A DNA stretch of 64,000 nt from Verrucomicrobiota bacterium (lineage in GTDB: Bacteria > Verrucomicrobiota > Verrucomicrobiia > CAIQCK01), in the NCBI GenBank assembly GCA_016235595.1, contig JACRJX010000040.1, forward strand, positions 124,001 to 188,000, read 5' to 3'. The translations under genes and the position numbers were made by a program. The notes beneath the pieces are model-generated. The model was given only the letters and a program-made list of their open reading frames with translations. It searched no databases and was not told the origin of the DNA. Positions 17,360 to 26,524 of this stretch are shown here, one piece after another. How positions within the stretch are numbered: position 1 is the stretch's first letter; each line of letters starts with the position of its first letter.

Positions 17360-18009
17360 GGCCGATTGCGGACTGCCGTCTCTACGGTTTCCTCGACGCC
17401 GCCTACCTCGGAGCGCGCGATCCGGCAGACGTTGTTCATGAACTCATCCTCGGCGGTGTGGACATTCTCCAACTCCGCGCCAAAACCTGGTGCCAAGACG
17501 ACATCGCCCCTGTGGCGCGTCGCATCCTGTCGCTCACCCGCCCCGCTGGTGTGCCGCTTATCATCAACGACCACGTCGTCCTGGCGCGCCGTGTCGGAGC
17601 CGACGGGGTCCATCTCGGTCAGGAAGATTTGGAGATGACGCCCATTTCCACCGCACGCGCCATCATGGGGCCTGGGGCAATCGTCGGCCTCTCCACGCAC
17701 TCGCTGGCGCAGGCCGTGGCCGCCGTGCCGCTCGCGCCCGATTATATCGGCATCGGCCCGCTCTTTGCCACCGGCACCAAGCCCACCGCAGCTCCGATTG
17801 GCCTCGCGACGCTTCGCGAAGTGTCGCAGAAAGTGTCGCTGCCGGCGTTCGCCATCGGCGGCATCACAATGGGCAACATCACGGAAGTCTTGCAGAGCGG
17901 CGCATCGCGCATCGCCGTTGTTTCCGCTATTCTTTGCGCCGCCGACGTGACTGCGGCGGCCCGCGAGTTTAAGAAAGCAGTCGGCAAAACCTGTAGCGGC
18001 GATCTATGA
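17356..18009 (+). CDS. thiE: thiamine-phosphate synthase
   Basis: A 217-residue TIM-barrel enzyme joining the pyrimidine and thiazole halves of thiamine. It shows ILQLRAKTW, LIINDHVVLARRVGADGVHLGQED, GLSTHSLAQA, YIGIGPLFATGTK and FAIGGITMGNI, all family motifs. Thiazole and pyrimidine genes are absent nearby and no TPP riboswitch is visible, since it is translationally coupled to accC. The final codons (TCSGDL) are encoded by the left arm of a palindromic repeat at 17991-18061, so the native C-terminus was probably replaced by the repeat. Confidence 0.95.
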   Translation: MRPIADCRLYGFLDAAYLGARDPADVVHELILGGVDILQLRAKTWCQDDIAPVARRILSLTRPAGVPLIINDHVVLARRVGADGVHLGQEDLEMTPISTARAIMGPGAIVGLSTHSLAQAVAAVPLAPDYIGIGPLFATGTKPTAAPIGLATLREVSQKVSLPAFAIGGITMGNITEVLQSGASRIAVVSAILCAADVTAAAREFKKAVGKTCSGDL

Positions 18010-18061
18010 CCGCCGGTTGTCGTGCTTGATCACGTTCGGTGGTCATGGATCGTCGCTACAG
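17991..18061. repeat. 71-nt palindromic element overlapping the thiE 3' end
   Basis: The left arm 17991-18015 (CTGTAGCGGCGATCTATGAC and five more bases) is nearly the reverse complement of the right arm 18037-18061, about 22 of 25 positions, with a 21-nt loop. It contributes the last codons and stop of thiE and could act as a bidirectional terminator. It looks like a dispersed REP/MITE-type unit; I see no second close copy in this window. Confidence 0.7.
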
Positions 18062-18085
18062 AAGAAACCATAACAGGAACAAATC

Positions 18086-18994
18086 ATGAGCGTTGTCATT
18101 GTTGGTTCGATCGCGTTGGACACCGTGCAAACGCCGGTGGAGACCCACACCGATATGCTGGGCGGCTCGGCCAGTTACGCCAGCGTCGCGGCCAGTTTTT
18201 TCGCGCCGGTCAAGCTCGTGGGCGTCGTCGGCACCGATTTTCCAAAGAAGTTCACCAACCTCCTGCGCAAACGCGGCATTGACCTCGCCGGCCTACAGGT
18301 GGCCGAGGGCAAGACCTTCCGCTGGTCCGGCGTCTATGAATGGGACTACAACACCCGCCGCACGGTCTCTGTAGCCCTCAACGTCTTCGAGCGATTCAAC
18401 CCCACCCTGCCCGCAAACTACGCCACCGCGCCGTTTGTCATGCTCGGCAACATCCATCCATCCCTTCAGCACCGCGTCCTCGACCAGATGCGCCGTCCGA
18501 AGTTCATCCTCTGCGACACGATGGACCTCTGGATCGAGACCGCCAAGCCCGACCTGATGAAGCTGCTCAAGCGCGTGGACGCCCTTTGCCTCAACGACAG
18601 CGAGGCCCGCCAGCTTACCGGCCAGACCAGCCTCATCAAAGCCGGCCGCGCCCTCCTTCGCATGGGACCGAAATTCGCAGTCATCAAGAAAGGCGAGCAC
18701 GGCGCGCTCCTGTTCTCCAACGGCGACTTCTTCAGCGCCCCGGCCTACCCGCTCGAAGACCTCCACGATCCAACCGGTGCCGGCGACTGCTTTGCCGGTG
18801 CGCTCATCGGTTACGTGGCGCGCGCCGGCCAGGCCACGCCCGCCGTTCTGCGCCGCGCCATCGTCCACGGCAGTGTCGTGGCCAGCTACGACGTCGAGAG
18901 CTTCAGCCTCAACCGTCTCGAACGTCTCCGCCCCGCCGACATCACCCGTCGCTACGCCGAATTCATCCGCCTCAGCCGCTTCCACAAGCCGTGA
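18086..18994 (+). CDS. PfkB-family carbohydrate/nucleoside kinase
   Basis: A 302-residue ribokinase-like enzyme. It has an N-terminal glycine motif (DMLGGSASYASVAASFF) and the C-terminal PfkB signature DPTGAGDCFAGALIGY, with the catalytic Asp in GAGD. The substrate cannot be read from the sequence; relatives act on sugars, adenosine or modified nucleosides. It lies downstream of thiE but is separated from it by the palindrome, so it is probably transcribed on its own. Confidence 0.85.
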   Translation: MSVVIVGSIALDTVQTPVETHTDMLGGSASYASVAASFFAPVKLVGVVGTDFPKKFTNLLRKRGIDLAGLQVAEGKTFRWSGVYEWDYNTRRTVSVALNVFERFNPTLPANYATAPFVMLGNIHPSLQHRVLDQMRRPKFILCDTMDLWIETAKPDLMKLLKRVDALCLNDSEARQLTGQTSLIKAGRALLRMGPKFAVIKKGEHGALLFSNGDFFSAPAYPLEDLHDPTGAGDCFAGALIGYVARAGQATPAVLRRAIVHGSVVASYDVESFSLNRLERLRPADITRRYAEFIRLSRFHKP

Positions 18995-19008
18995 GGCGCG
19001 GCTTTGTG

Positions 19009-19061
19009 GGAGTTCACATCTTAGCTTGTCCAGCGCAAGAGCAGCCTGAAGGCTGAACTCC
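19009..19061. repeat. short imperfect inverted repeat (GGAGTTCA...TGAACTCC)
   Basis: GGAGTTCA at 19009-19016 and TGAACTCC at 19054-19061 pair exactly, and the inner parts (CTTAGCTTG and CAGCCTGAAGG) pair partly. The unit sits in the 124-nt gap after the PfkB gene and could serve as its terminator. It resembles a dispersed intergenic palindrome rather than a gene-specific site. Confidence 0.5.
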
Positions 19062-19118
19062 AACGGGGCGCGTCCACACTTGCTTCGCGCCAGTGGCGTC
19101 AGCAATATCCGCAACGTC

Positions 19119-19733
19119 ATGAACGACATCGCCGCCAGCCGACTCTCTCGCTTCGGCACTTCCTGCCTCCATCGCGCGCCAGCCGCCTTGGCCTTCGGCT
19201 GCGCAATCGCTTTCGCGCCGTTAGCCGCGCACGGTGCCGATACACCGAGCGTTTCCAATGACGCCAAACCGAGCGCTGCGACGAAGGAGGGTCTGGCTGC
19301 ACTGAAGAAGCGGTTCAATATGGCCTATGATCTTGTTTATGGCAGCCGACTTGCGCAGGGAGAAAGGGAAATGCGCGACATTCTAAGTATCTACGAGCGC
19401 GATTTGGGACCGGAACATCCCGAAACACTGGCATGTCGCTATGCCGTGGCCGGTTTCGTGCTTATGCAAAACCGGCTGGCCGAAGCCGAATCGGAATATC
19501 GCGCCATTCTCGGAATCCGCGAACGCCTCATGGGAGTAGATCATCCCGACACGCTCATTACCAGTTGCGCACTCGCCAAATGTCTAGCCATGCAGAATAA
19601 GACTCCAGAAGCTCTTCGATTTGCGCGCAGGGCTTTGGACGGGTTAAGCAAGGCGCCCGACAAAGTCAGCAAATTCGCGAAGCAAGCCAAGAAGCTAGTT
19701 GAGGAACTTGAACAGTTGCAGAAGAAGAAGTGA
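19119..19733 (+). CDS. exported TPR-repeat protein
   Basis: A 204-residue protein with a basic N-terminus, a hydrophobic stretch (PAALAFGCAIAFAPLAAHGA) that serves as a signal peptide, and kinesin-light-chain-type TPRs, for example LGPEHPETLACRYAVAGFVL followed by LAEAESEYRAILGIRERLMG and VDHPDTLITS. It ends in a Lys-rich coiled tail. The start at 19119 gives the best export signal; the frame is open 13 codons further. Protein-protein interaction in the periplasm is inferred. No partner is evident nearby. Confidence 0.65.
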   Translation: MNDIAASRLSRFGTSCLHRAPAALAFGCAIAFAPLAAHGADTPSVSNDAKPSAATKEGLAALKKRFNMAYDLVYGSRLAQGEREMRDILSIYERDLGPEHPETLACRYAVAGFVLMQNRLAEAESEYRAILGIRERLMGVDHPDTLITSCALAKCLAMQNKTPEALRFARRALDGLSKAPDKVSKFAKQAKKLVEELEQLQKKK

Positions 19734-20092
19734 TCACAGGCTACCAAATGAAGAGCGCAGAATGAAGAGTGAGATTCTTACCGAAGGTGACTGGCGGATG
19801 GAACGCGTGAAAGCCGAGAGCCGCCCTGCCCTGCCGCTTTCATCTTCCCTTCCCGTTTCTTTGCCCATCTCTGCGGCCTTTGCGTTTAGAAGGCGCCATC
19901 TCGGCGCGCAGATAGCTTCGTAGCCCGCCACTCCGAGGCGGGACATCATCACTCATTCCCGCCACGGAATGGCGGGCCACAAACGGCCCGACGCGTGGGG
20001 ACCGGCCCAAAGCCAAGGGGTGGATCACGGCCTCCGGACGCGATTGTTCTTCAGCTCAATATCAAGAGCGCGCCCGAAGGTCGCGCGTCATC
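19734..20092. other. 359-nt intergenic region, no gene
   Basis: No credible coding sequence. It contains the palindromic repeat at 19920-19980 and, at 20066-20086, a GC-rich hairpin (GCGCGCC, CGAA loop, GGTCGCGC) close to the carB stop that may act as the carB terminator. The plus-strand TPR gene and the minus-strand carB converge here. Confidence 0.5.
19920..19980. repeat. dispersed palindromic repeat, copy 1
   Basis: The left arm 19920-19943 (GTAGCCCGCCACTCCGAGGC and four more) and right arm 19957-19980 are reverse complements at about 21 of 24 positions, around a 13-nt loop containing CATCATCA. The same unit with the same loop occurs at 39393-39454, and a partial copy at 55336-55371. Confidence 0.75.
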
Positions 20093-23000
20093 CTACCTCT
20101 TGTGATACTCCTGCAAACTGCAGACGGTGACGCCGTGTTTTTTGAGGGCGGCGATGCCTTTGGCGGCAGCGGTGGCGCCGGTGAGGGTGGTCATGATTGG
20201 CACGCGGCATTGGACGGCGTACGAGCGGATTCTCACCTCGTCCTCGCGCGGGGCCTTGCTGCCGGAGGGGGTGTTGATAATAAGGGCGACCTCGCCGTTC
20301 TTGAGCATGTCGAGAACGTTGGGGCGGCCTTCGGTAAGTTTGAAGAGCGCGGTGACGGGCACGCCGGCAGCCGTGAGGGCCTTGGCCGTGCCTTCGGTGG
20401 CAAAGAGACGGAAGCCAAGGGCGACGAAGCTCTTTGCGATCTTGGCGACGGCAGTCTTCTCGGCGTCGTGGACGCTGATGAAGACGTTGCCGGAGGTCGG
20501 CAGCGCGACGCCCGCAGCCATCTGGCTCTTCGCATAGGCCAGGCCGAGGTCGGCATCAATGCCCATGACCTCGCCGGTGCTCCTCATCTCCGGGCCGAGG
20601 ATGATGTCCACGCCGAAGAAACGGTTGAAGGGGAAGACGCTCTCCTTGACGGAGTAGTACTTGGGCGTGATCTCCCTGGTGAACTTCAGTTCCTTCAGGG
20701 TCTTGCCGGTCATGACTTTGGAGGCGAGCTTGGCCAGCGGCGCGCCGATGGCTTTGCTGACAAACGGCACGGTACGCGAGGCGCGGGGGTTGACCTCGAG
20801 GACATAGACAATGTCGTCCTTGACGGCATATTGCACGTTCATGAGGCCGACGACCTTCAACTCGCGCGCCATCGCATCGGTGTAGTCGCGAATGGTCTGG
20901 AGGATTTTCTTGGATAGCGTGTGCGCCGGCAGGACCATCGCCGCGTCGCCGCTGTGGACGCCGGCAAACTCGATATGCTGCAGGATGCCACCGATGACGA
21001 CGTGGCCGCCGTTGGGCAGGCCGATGTCGGCAATGCAATCCACGTCCACTTCGATGGCGTCATCGAGGAATTTATCCACAAGCACCGGCCGTTCCGGTGA
21101 TGCCTCAACGGCAAAGCGCATATAGTGGCGGAGGTCGTCTTCGTTATAGACGATCTGCATGGCGCGGCCACCGAGCACGAACGACGGCCGCACGAGCACG
21201 GGGTAGCCCAGCTTGGTGGCGGCGGCAATCGCCTCGGCTTCGTTGGTGGCGAGGCCATTCGGCGGTTGCGGAATCTTCAGTTTGTCGAGCATTGCCGAAA
21301 ACAACTTCCGGTCCTCGGCAACCTCGATGCTCTGCGGCGACGTCCCAATAATGTTGACGCCGTGCCGCTGGAGGCCGAGAGCAAGATTGAGCGGCGTCTG
21401 CCCGCCGAACTGCGCGATGGCGCCCCAGCATTCTTCACGCTCGTAGATGTTCAGCACGTCCTCGAGCGTGAGCGGCTCGAAATAGAGCTTGTCGCTGGTG
21501 TCGTAGTCGGTCGAAACGGTCTCCGGGTTGGAGTTGACCATGATCGTCTCGAAGCCGAGTTCCTTCAGCGCGAACGCGGCATGGACGCAGCAATAATCGA
21601 ACTCGATGCCCTGCCCTATCCGGTTCGGGCCGCCGCCGAGGATCATGACCTTGCGCTTGTCGTTCTGGCGCGTCTCATCCTCGTCGCCATAAGTCGAATA
21701 GTAGTAAGGCGTGTAGGCCTCGAACTCCGCCGCGCAGGTGTCCACAAGCCGGTAGGTTGGCACGATGCCAGCCTTCTTGCGCGCAGCGCGCACCTCGTCC
21801 TCAGTGGAACCGGTCAGGTTCGCGAGTTGCCGGTCGGAGAAACCCATCTGTTTGGCTTCAAGCAGCCGGCCATCCAGCTTCTTCGCCTTCGCCAGCTCCG
21901 CCTCGAAGTCCACGATCTCCTTCATGTGGCTCAAGAACCAGCGGTCAATCTTCGTCAGGTCAAAAATCTGATCGATGGTCATGCCGGCGCGCATGGCGTG
22001 CCGCAGGAAGAAAATGCGGTCAGCGTTGGGCGTGACGAGCTTCTTGGTGATCGCCTCCACCGGCAACAGTTCGTCGTCCTTGATGAGCTGGCCATCGATG
22101 CGAACGGCCTTGCCGTCGCCGCCGAGACCGAAGCGCCCCGTCTCCAGCGAGCGCAACGCCTTCTGCAACGACTCTTTGAACGTGCGGCCGATGGCCATTG
22201 CCTCGCCCACGCTCTTCATCTGCGTTGTCAGCGTCGGATCGGCCTTCGGGAATTTTTCAAACGTGAAACGCGGTATCTTCACGACGACGTAGTCGATGGT
22301 CGGCTCGAAACTTGCCGGCGTGGACTTCGTGATATCGTTGGGAATCTCGTCGAGCGTGTAACCGATGGCGAGCTTGGCGGCGATCTTCGCGATGGGAAAC
22401 CCCGTGGCTTTCGATGCCAGCGCCGAGCTGCGGCTGACGCGCGGGTTCATCTCGATGATGGTCATGCGGCCGTTGTCGGGGTTGACGGCGAACTGAATGT
22501 TCGAGCCACCTGTCTCGACGCCGATCTCGCGGATGCAGGCGAAGCTCGCGTCGCGCATCACCTGATACTCCTTGTCGGTGAGCGTCTGGATCGGAGCAAC
22601 GGTGATGGAGTCGCCCGTGTGGACGCCCATCGGGTCGAAGTTCTCGATGGAACAGATGACGACGCAGTTGTCGGCGCGGTCACGCATGACCTCCATCTCA
22701 AACTCTTTCCAGCCGACGAGCGATTCCTCGATCAGGATCTCCGAGATGGGCGACAGATCCATGCCGCGCGCCGCCATCACTTCGAACTCCTCGCGGTTGT
22801 AAGCAATGCCGCCACCGCTGCCGCCGAGCGTGTATGCCGGCCGAATGATGAGAGGGAACCGGCCGATGTCCCGCGCCACGGCACGCGCCTCTTCAAGGTT
22901 GTGCGCAACGCCGCTGATCGGCACGTCGAGGCCAATGCGCTGCATGGCCTTCTTGAACAGGTCGCGGTCCTCACCCTTGGCAATCGCCTCGGCCTTCGCG

Positions 23001-23350
23001 CCGATCATCTCGACGCCGTATTTGTCGAGAATGCCGCGCCGCCAAAGCTCCATCGAGGTATTCAGCCCCGTCTGCCCGCCAAGCGTCGGCAGCAATGCGT
23101 CCGGCCGCTCGCGTTCGATGATCTTCTCGATGGCTTCCGGAGTGATCGGCTCGATGTAAGTGCGGTTGGCGAACTCCGGGTCGGTCATGATCGTGGCCGG
23201 GTTGGAGTTCACCAGCACGACTTCGAGACCCTCCTCGCGGAGGGCCTTGCATGCCTGCGTGCCGCTATAGTCAAACTCGCACGCCTGCCCGATGACGATC
23301 GGGCCGGAGCCGATGATCAAAATCTTATGAATGTCAGTGCGCTTGGGCAT
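20093..23350 (-). CDS. carB: carbamoyl-phosphate synthase large subunit
   Basis: A 1085-residue enzyme making carbamoyl phosphate for pyrimidines and arginine. It has two homologous ATP-grasp halves: the first starts KILIIGSGPIVIGQACEFDYSG and has LGGSGGGIAYN and EMNPRVSRSSALASKATGFP; the second starts VMILGGGPNRIGQGIEFDYCCVHA and has VLEVNPRASRTVPFVSKA. The last about 130 residues form the MGS-like allosteric domain (GNVFISVHDAEKTA, LFATEGTAKAL). Length is normal. carA is not in the window. Gene orientation is opposite to the Yip1-like gene, with 156 nt of shared upstream DNA. Confidence 0.98.
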   Translation of the reverse strand: MPKRTDIHKILIIGSGPIVIGQACEFDYSGTQACKALREEGLEVVLVNSNPATIMTDPEFANRTYIEPITPEAIEKIIERERPDALLPTLGGQTGLNTSMELWRRGILDKYGVEMIGAKAEAIAKGEDRDLFKKAMQRIGLDVPISGVAHNLEEARAVARDIGRFPLIIRPAYTLGGSGGGIAYNREEFEVMAARGMDLSPISEILIEESLVGWKEFEMEVMRDRADNCVVICSIENFDPMGVHTGDSITVAPIQTLTDKEYQVMRDASFACIREIGVETGGSNIQFAVNPDNGRMTIIEMNPRVSRSSALASKATGFPIAKIAAKLAIGYTLDEIPNDITKSTPASFEPTIDYVVVKIPRFTFEKFPKADPTLTTQMKSVGEAMAIGRTFKESLQKALRSLETGRFGLGGDGKAVRIDGQLIKDDELLPVEAITKKLVTPNADRIFFLRHAMRAGMTIDQIFDLTKIDRWFLSHMKEIVDFEAELAKAKKLDGRLLEAKQMGFSDRQLANLTGSTEDEVRAARKKAGIVPTYRLVDTCAAEFEAYTPYYYSTYGDEDETRQNDKRKVMILGGGPNRIGQGIEFDYCCVHAAFALKELGFETIMVNSNPETVSTDYDTSDKLYFEPLTLEDVLNIYEREECWGAIAQFGGQTPLNLALGLQRHGVNIIGTSPQSIEVAEDRKLFSAMLDKLKIPQPPNGLATNEAEAIAAATKLGYPVLVRPSFVLGGRAMQIVYNEDDLRHYMRFAVEASPERPVLVDKFLDDAIEVDVDCIADIGLPNGGHVVIGGILQHIEFAGVHSGDAAMVLPAHTLSKKILQTIRDYTDAMARELKVVGLMNVQYAVKDDIVYVLEVNPRASRTVPFVSKAIGAPLAKLASKVMTGKTLKELKFTREITPKYYSVKESVFPFNRFFGVDIILGPEMRSTGEVMGIDADLGLAYAKSQMAAGVALPTSGNVFISVHDAEKTAVAKIAKSFVALGFRLFATEGTAKALTAAGVPVTALFKLTEGRPNVLDMLKNGEVALIINTPSGSKAPREDEVRIRSYAVQCRVPIMTTLTGATAAAKGIAALKKHGVTVCSLQEYHKR

Positions 23351-23506
23351 AGTTTTGCCGGGGGACTATGCGTAAAGCCCTGCCCCGCAGCAACAGAAAA
23401 CCGATTCTGAAACGATGCCAACCACGCAACCCCGCTATATCAGCCTGTTTTCGGATTTGCGTCTGTCCGCAGTGTGAGGCAAAGTCTGCGGCTAACGAAA
23501 CCGACC

Positions 23507-24088
23507 ATGCGTATAGACCTCAATTTGATCGTCCCACGGATCAAGAACATCCTGATGGAACCCAACCAGGAATGGGATGCCATCAAGCGGGAGGAATCGA
23601 CGGTCAAGGAGGTTTACACGCGCTACCTGCTCGCTGCTGCCGCCATGCCGGCGCTCGCGCATTTTGTCGGTCAGATCATCTCGATGTATTCCACACAGCT
23701 GCCCATCGGCGAGATTCCCATCGGCATCTCCAAGGCGGTTGGCCGCGTGGCGCTTTACTACGCGCTATGCCTTGGCAGCGTGTATGTCACCGCCTTTCTC
23801 ATCAACCAACTGACACCCACTTTCCGCTCCACGGCGAATCTCGTCAACGTCGTGAAGCTGGCCGGCTTCGCGTGGATTGTGGTATGGGCCGTTGGCATTC
23901 TCCTCGTCGTGCCGATGCTGCGACAACTTCTGGTGCTTGCACTCTTCTACGCCATTTACGTTCTTCACCTCGGCCTGCCGAAGCTGATGGACACGCCCCC
24001 CGACAAGGTTATCCCCTTCACCGTCGCCATCGGGGCTGCAATGTTCCTGCTCTTCATCATCACCGGCGCGTTATGCGGCTCGCTTTGA
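23507..24088 (+). CDS. Yip1-like multi-pass membrane protein
   Basis: A 193-residue inner-membrane protein with an N-terminal amphipathic part (LIVPRIKNILMEPNQEWDAI, a motif common before bacterial Yip1 domains) and four or five hydrophobic segments, including LCLGSVYVTAFLINQLTP and the last, IGAAMFLLFIITGALCG. No enzyme motif is present. The ATG at 23507 fits the family N-terminus better than a GTG 11 codons earlier. Function is unknown; Yip1-domain proteins in bacteria are uncharacterised. ligA begins 73 nt later. Confidence 0.7.
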   Translation: MRIDLNLIVPRIKNILMEPNQEWDAIKREESTVKEVYTRYLLAAAAMPALAHFVGQIISMYSTQLPIGEIPIGISKAVGRVALYYALCLGSVYVTAFLINQLTPTFRSTANLVNVVKLAGFAWIVVWAVGILLVVPMLRQLLVLALFYAIYVLHLGLPKLMDTPPDKVIPFTVAIGAAMFLLFIITGALCGSL

Positions 24089-24161
24089 GCCGACCGCGCC
24101 GCCGTGTGACACCTAAAAAGAGCTTTTCAACTGCGCCCGTCTGCATACTCTGTTCGTTGAC

Positions 24162-26501
24162 ATGACGCGCGCCCAAGCCGATCAACGAATCCGCGAACTG
24201 CGCGAGCAAATCCGCGAGCACGACCATCGCTACTACGTGCTCGCGCAGCCAGCTGTCACCGATTTCGAATACGACACGCTCTTCCGCGAGTTGCAGGAAC
24301 TTGAGAAACAGTTTCCCGATCTCGTCGAGACCAACTCGCCCACCCAACGCGTCGGCGGCGCTCCCACCGAGGGTTTCACCCGCATCAAGCACGTCCAGCC
24401 GATGCTCTCGCTGGAAAAAGTCGACGCAGCGGAGCATCCCGACACAGCCGAAGAACCCGACCGCGGGAAGCGCAACGTCCTCCAAGACAAGAACACCTTG
24501 CCCCGTTTGTTGGAATTCGACAGAACCATCCGCAAACACCTCGGCCGGGACCACGTGGAATACGTCATGGAGCCGAAAGTGGATGGTGTTTCCATTGGTA
24601 TCCAATACCGCCACGGGAAACTCGCCCTCGGCGTCACACGGGGTGATGGACAGTTCGGCGACGACATCACGGGCAACCTCCGGACCGTCCGCGGCATTCC
24701 TCTGGAACTGAAGTTGAAGAACCCTCCTGCGTTGCTCGAAGTGCGCGGCGAGGCCTACATCGCTACGAAGGATTTCGACGCTCTCAACGCCAGGCTCGAA
24801 GCCGCTGGCGAAAAGACTTTTCCCAATGCTCGCAACGCCACCGCTGGAACGCTCAAGCAACTCGACCCGCGCCTTGTCGCGCAGCGGCCCATCAGCGTGG
24901 TATTCTATGCCCTCGGCGCCTGTGAAGGCATTTCATGGGAGACACACGCAGAGGCGCTCGATGCGCTGGCCAAGCTCGGGTTGCCCACGCAACGCCGCTG
25001 GTGGCTTTGCCGGGACATGGACGAGGTGCTGCGTGTTTACGCCGACGAAGTCGTTGCGCATTATGACGAGTCTCGCGACCTTCGCCGCCAGTTGCCTTAC
25101 GACATTGACGGCATTGTGCTCAAAGTGAACCGCCTCGCGGATTGGACGCGCATACCCTCCAAGACGCGCGCCCCCGGCTATGCCATCGTCCACAAGCCCG
25201 TCCCGTGGATCACGCCCGCTGAAACGGTGCTGCGTGGCATCACCATCCAGGTCGGTCGCACCGGTGTGCTCACGCCTGTGGCCGAACTCGATCCAGTCTT
25301 CGTCCAAGGCTCGACGATTTCGCGCGCCACGTTGCATAACGAAGACGAAATCCGCCGCAAAGATATCCGCATCGGTGACTCCGTCGTCATCCGCAAAGCC
25401 GGCATGGTCATCCCCGAGGTACTCGAAGTCCTGAAATCCAAGCGACCCAAGGACGCAAAAGAATTCGATTTCGCCGCCCATATTCACGGCAAGTGTCCTG
25501 CCTGCGGCGGCCCCATCGCGAAAGAAAAGGTTTCTGGCGGCGAAACGGAGGAAGTCGCATGGCGTTGCCAAAACGTTGCCGCTTGCCCCGCACAGAAGAC
25601 GCGCCGCGTCGAATACTTCGCACAGCGCAAGGCGCTCGATATTGAATCCCTCGGTGGTATCGTGGCTGAGAAACTCGTCGAACGCGGCTTGGTGAGCGAA
25701 CCTCTCGATCTTTTCGACCTCACCAAGGACCAACTCGCCAAACTCAACCTTGGGACCGACGATGAACCGCGCGTCTTCGGTGAGAAGAACGCGGCCAAGG
25801 TTGTTGAGGCGCTGGAACGCGCGAAGCAGGCCCCGTTGCACCGCTGGATTCACGCTTTGGCAATCCCCGAGGCCGGCGAGCAAACCGCCTGGCAGCTCGC
25901 GCAAGTCCACGCCTCGCTGGACGAACTCGCAACCTCCGCCATCCTCCGGGACATTCGCGACCTTGGCGACAAGAAGACCGGACGTGACGCGATCTCGCCC
26001 AAGTCACGCAAGAACCCGCCCAAGAACGTCGAAGAACTGGAACTCCGCAAGAAACAACATGCCGCGCTCACCGCTGAGATCGCCGACATCGAAGCACGCC
26101 TTGAGAAAAGCGGCGCCAAGGCCGGCCTCGCGGAGGTGGGTCCTGTCGCTGCCGCATCGGTGCTGGATTTCTTTGCGTCTGCCGGCGGCAGGAAGATTCT
26201 CCATCGGCTTCATCAGCTTGGCATCAACCCGACCGCTGCCGTGGCCGCCGCATCCCCCGCTGCTGCCGCACAGCCGCTTGCGGGCAAGACCTTCGTGCTC
26301 ACGGGAACTTTACCCACGTTGTCGCGCGATGACGCCACACGGCTCATTCGCGAAGCCGGCGCGAGCGTCAGCAGCAGCGTCAGCAAGAAGACCGACTTCG
26401 TTGTCGTCGGCGCCGACGCGGGTTCCAAGCTGGACAAAGCGCGCCAACTTGGTATCAAGATATTGAACGAGGAAGAGTTCAGGACACTTTTGAAGCAATA
26501 A
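24162..26501 (+). CDS. ligA: NAD-dependent DNA ligase with insertions
   Basis: A 779-residue ligase, about 100 longer than usual. Domain Ia has the HDHRYYVLAQPAVTDFEYD motif, the adenylation domain holds the catalytic Lys139 in EPKVDGVSIG (KxDG), followed by an OB fold, a Cys4 zinc finger (CPACGG ... CQNVAACPAQ), HhH units and a C-terminal BRCT (GKTFVLTGTLPTLSRDDA). Two insertions are visible: a charged stretch of about 25 residues (86-112) before the nucleotide site, and a Lys/Glu-rich helical stretch (about 600-655) within the HhH region. It joins nicks in replication and repair. The ligase supports lagging-strand work along with dnaE downstream. Confidence 0.97.
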   Translation: MTRAQADQRIRELREQIREHDHRYYVLAQPAVTDFEYDTLFRELQELEKQFPDLVETNSPTQRVGGAPTEGFTRIKHVQPMLSLEKVDAAEHPDTAEEPDRGKRNVLQDKNTLPRLLEFDRTIRKHLGRDHVEYVMEPKVDGVSIGIQYRHGKLALGVTRGDGQFGDDITGNLRTVRGIPLELKLKNPPALLEVRGEAYIATKDFDALNARLEAAGEKTFPNARNATAGTLKQLDPRLVAQRPISVVFYALGACEGISWETHAEALDALAKLGLPTQRRWWLCRDMDEVLRVYADEVVAHYDESRDLRRQLPYDIDGIVLKVNRLADWTRIPSKTRAPGYAIVHKPVPWITPAETVLRGITIQVGRTGVLTPVAELDPVFVQGSTISRATLHNEDEIRRKDIRIGDSVVIRKAGMVIPEVLEVLKSKRPKDAKEFDFAAHIHGKCPACGGPIAKEKVSGGETEEVAWRCQNVAACPAQKTRRVEYFAQRKALDIESLGGIVAEKLVERGLVSEPLDLFDLTKDQLAKLNLGTDDEPRVFGEKNAAKVVEALERAKQAPLHRWIHALAIPEAGEQTAWQLAQVHASLDELATSAILRDIRDLGDKKTGRDAISPKSRKNPPKNVEELELRKKQHAALTAEIADIEARLEKSGAKAGLAEVGPVAAASVLDFFASAGGRKILHRLHQLGINPTAAVAAASPAAAAQPLAGKTFVLTGTLPTLSRDDATRLIREAGASVSSSVSKKTDFVVVGADAGSKLDKARQLGIKILNEEEFRTLLKQ

Positions 26502-26524
26502 GCCCGAATCATTTATTACGCACC

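Noticed and set aside
17300..17360. TPP riboswitch before thiE
   Set aside because: thiE starts inside the accC stop codon; there is no leader in which a riboswitch could lie.
21125..23410. Long open frame (761 codons) on the plus strand opposite carB
   Set aside because: It is the complement of carB, has no recognisable domain and no ribosome site; GC-rich codon bias keeps the opposite frame open.
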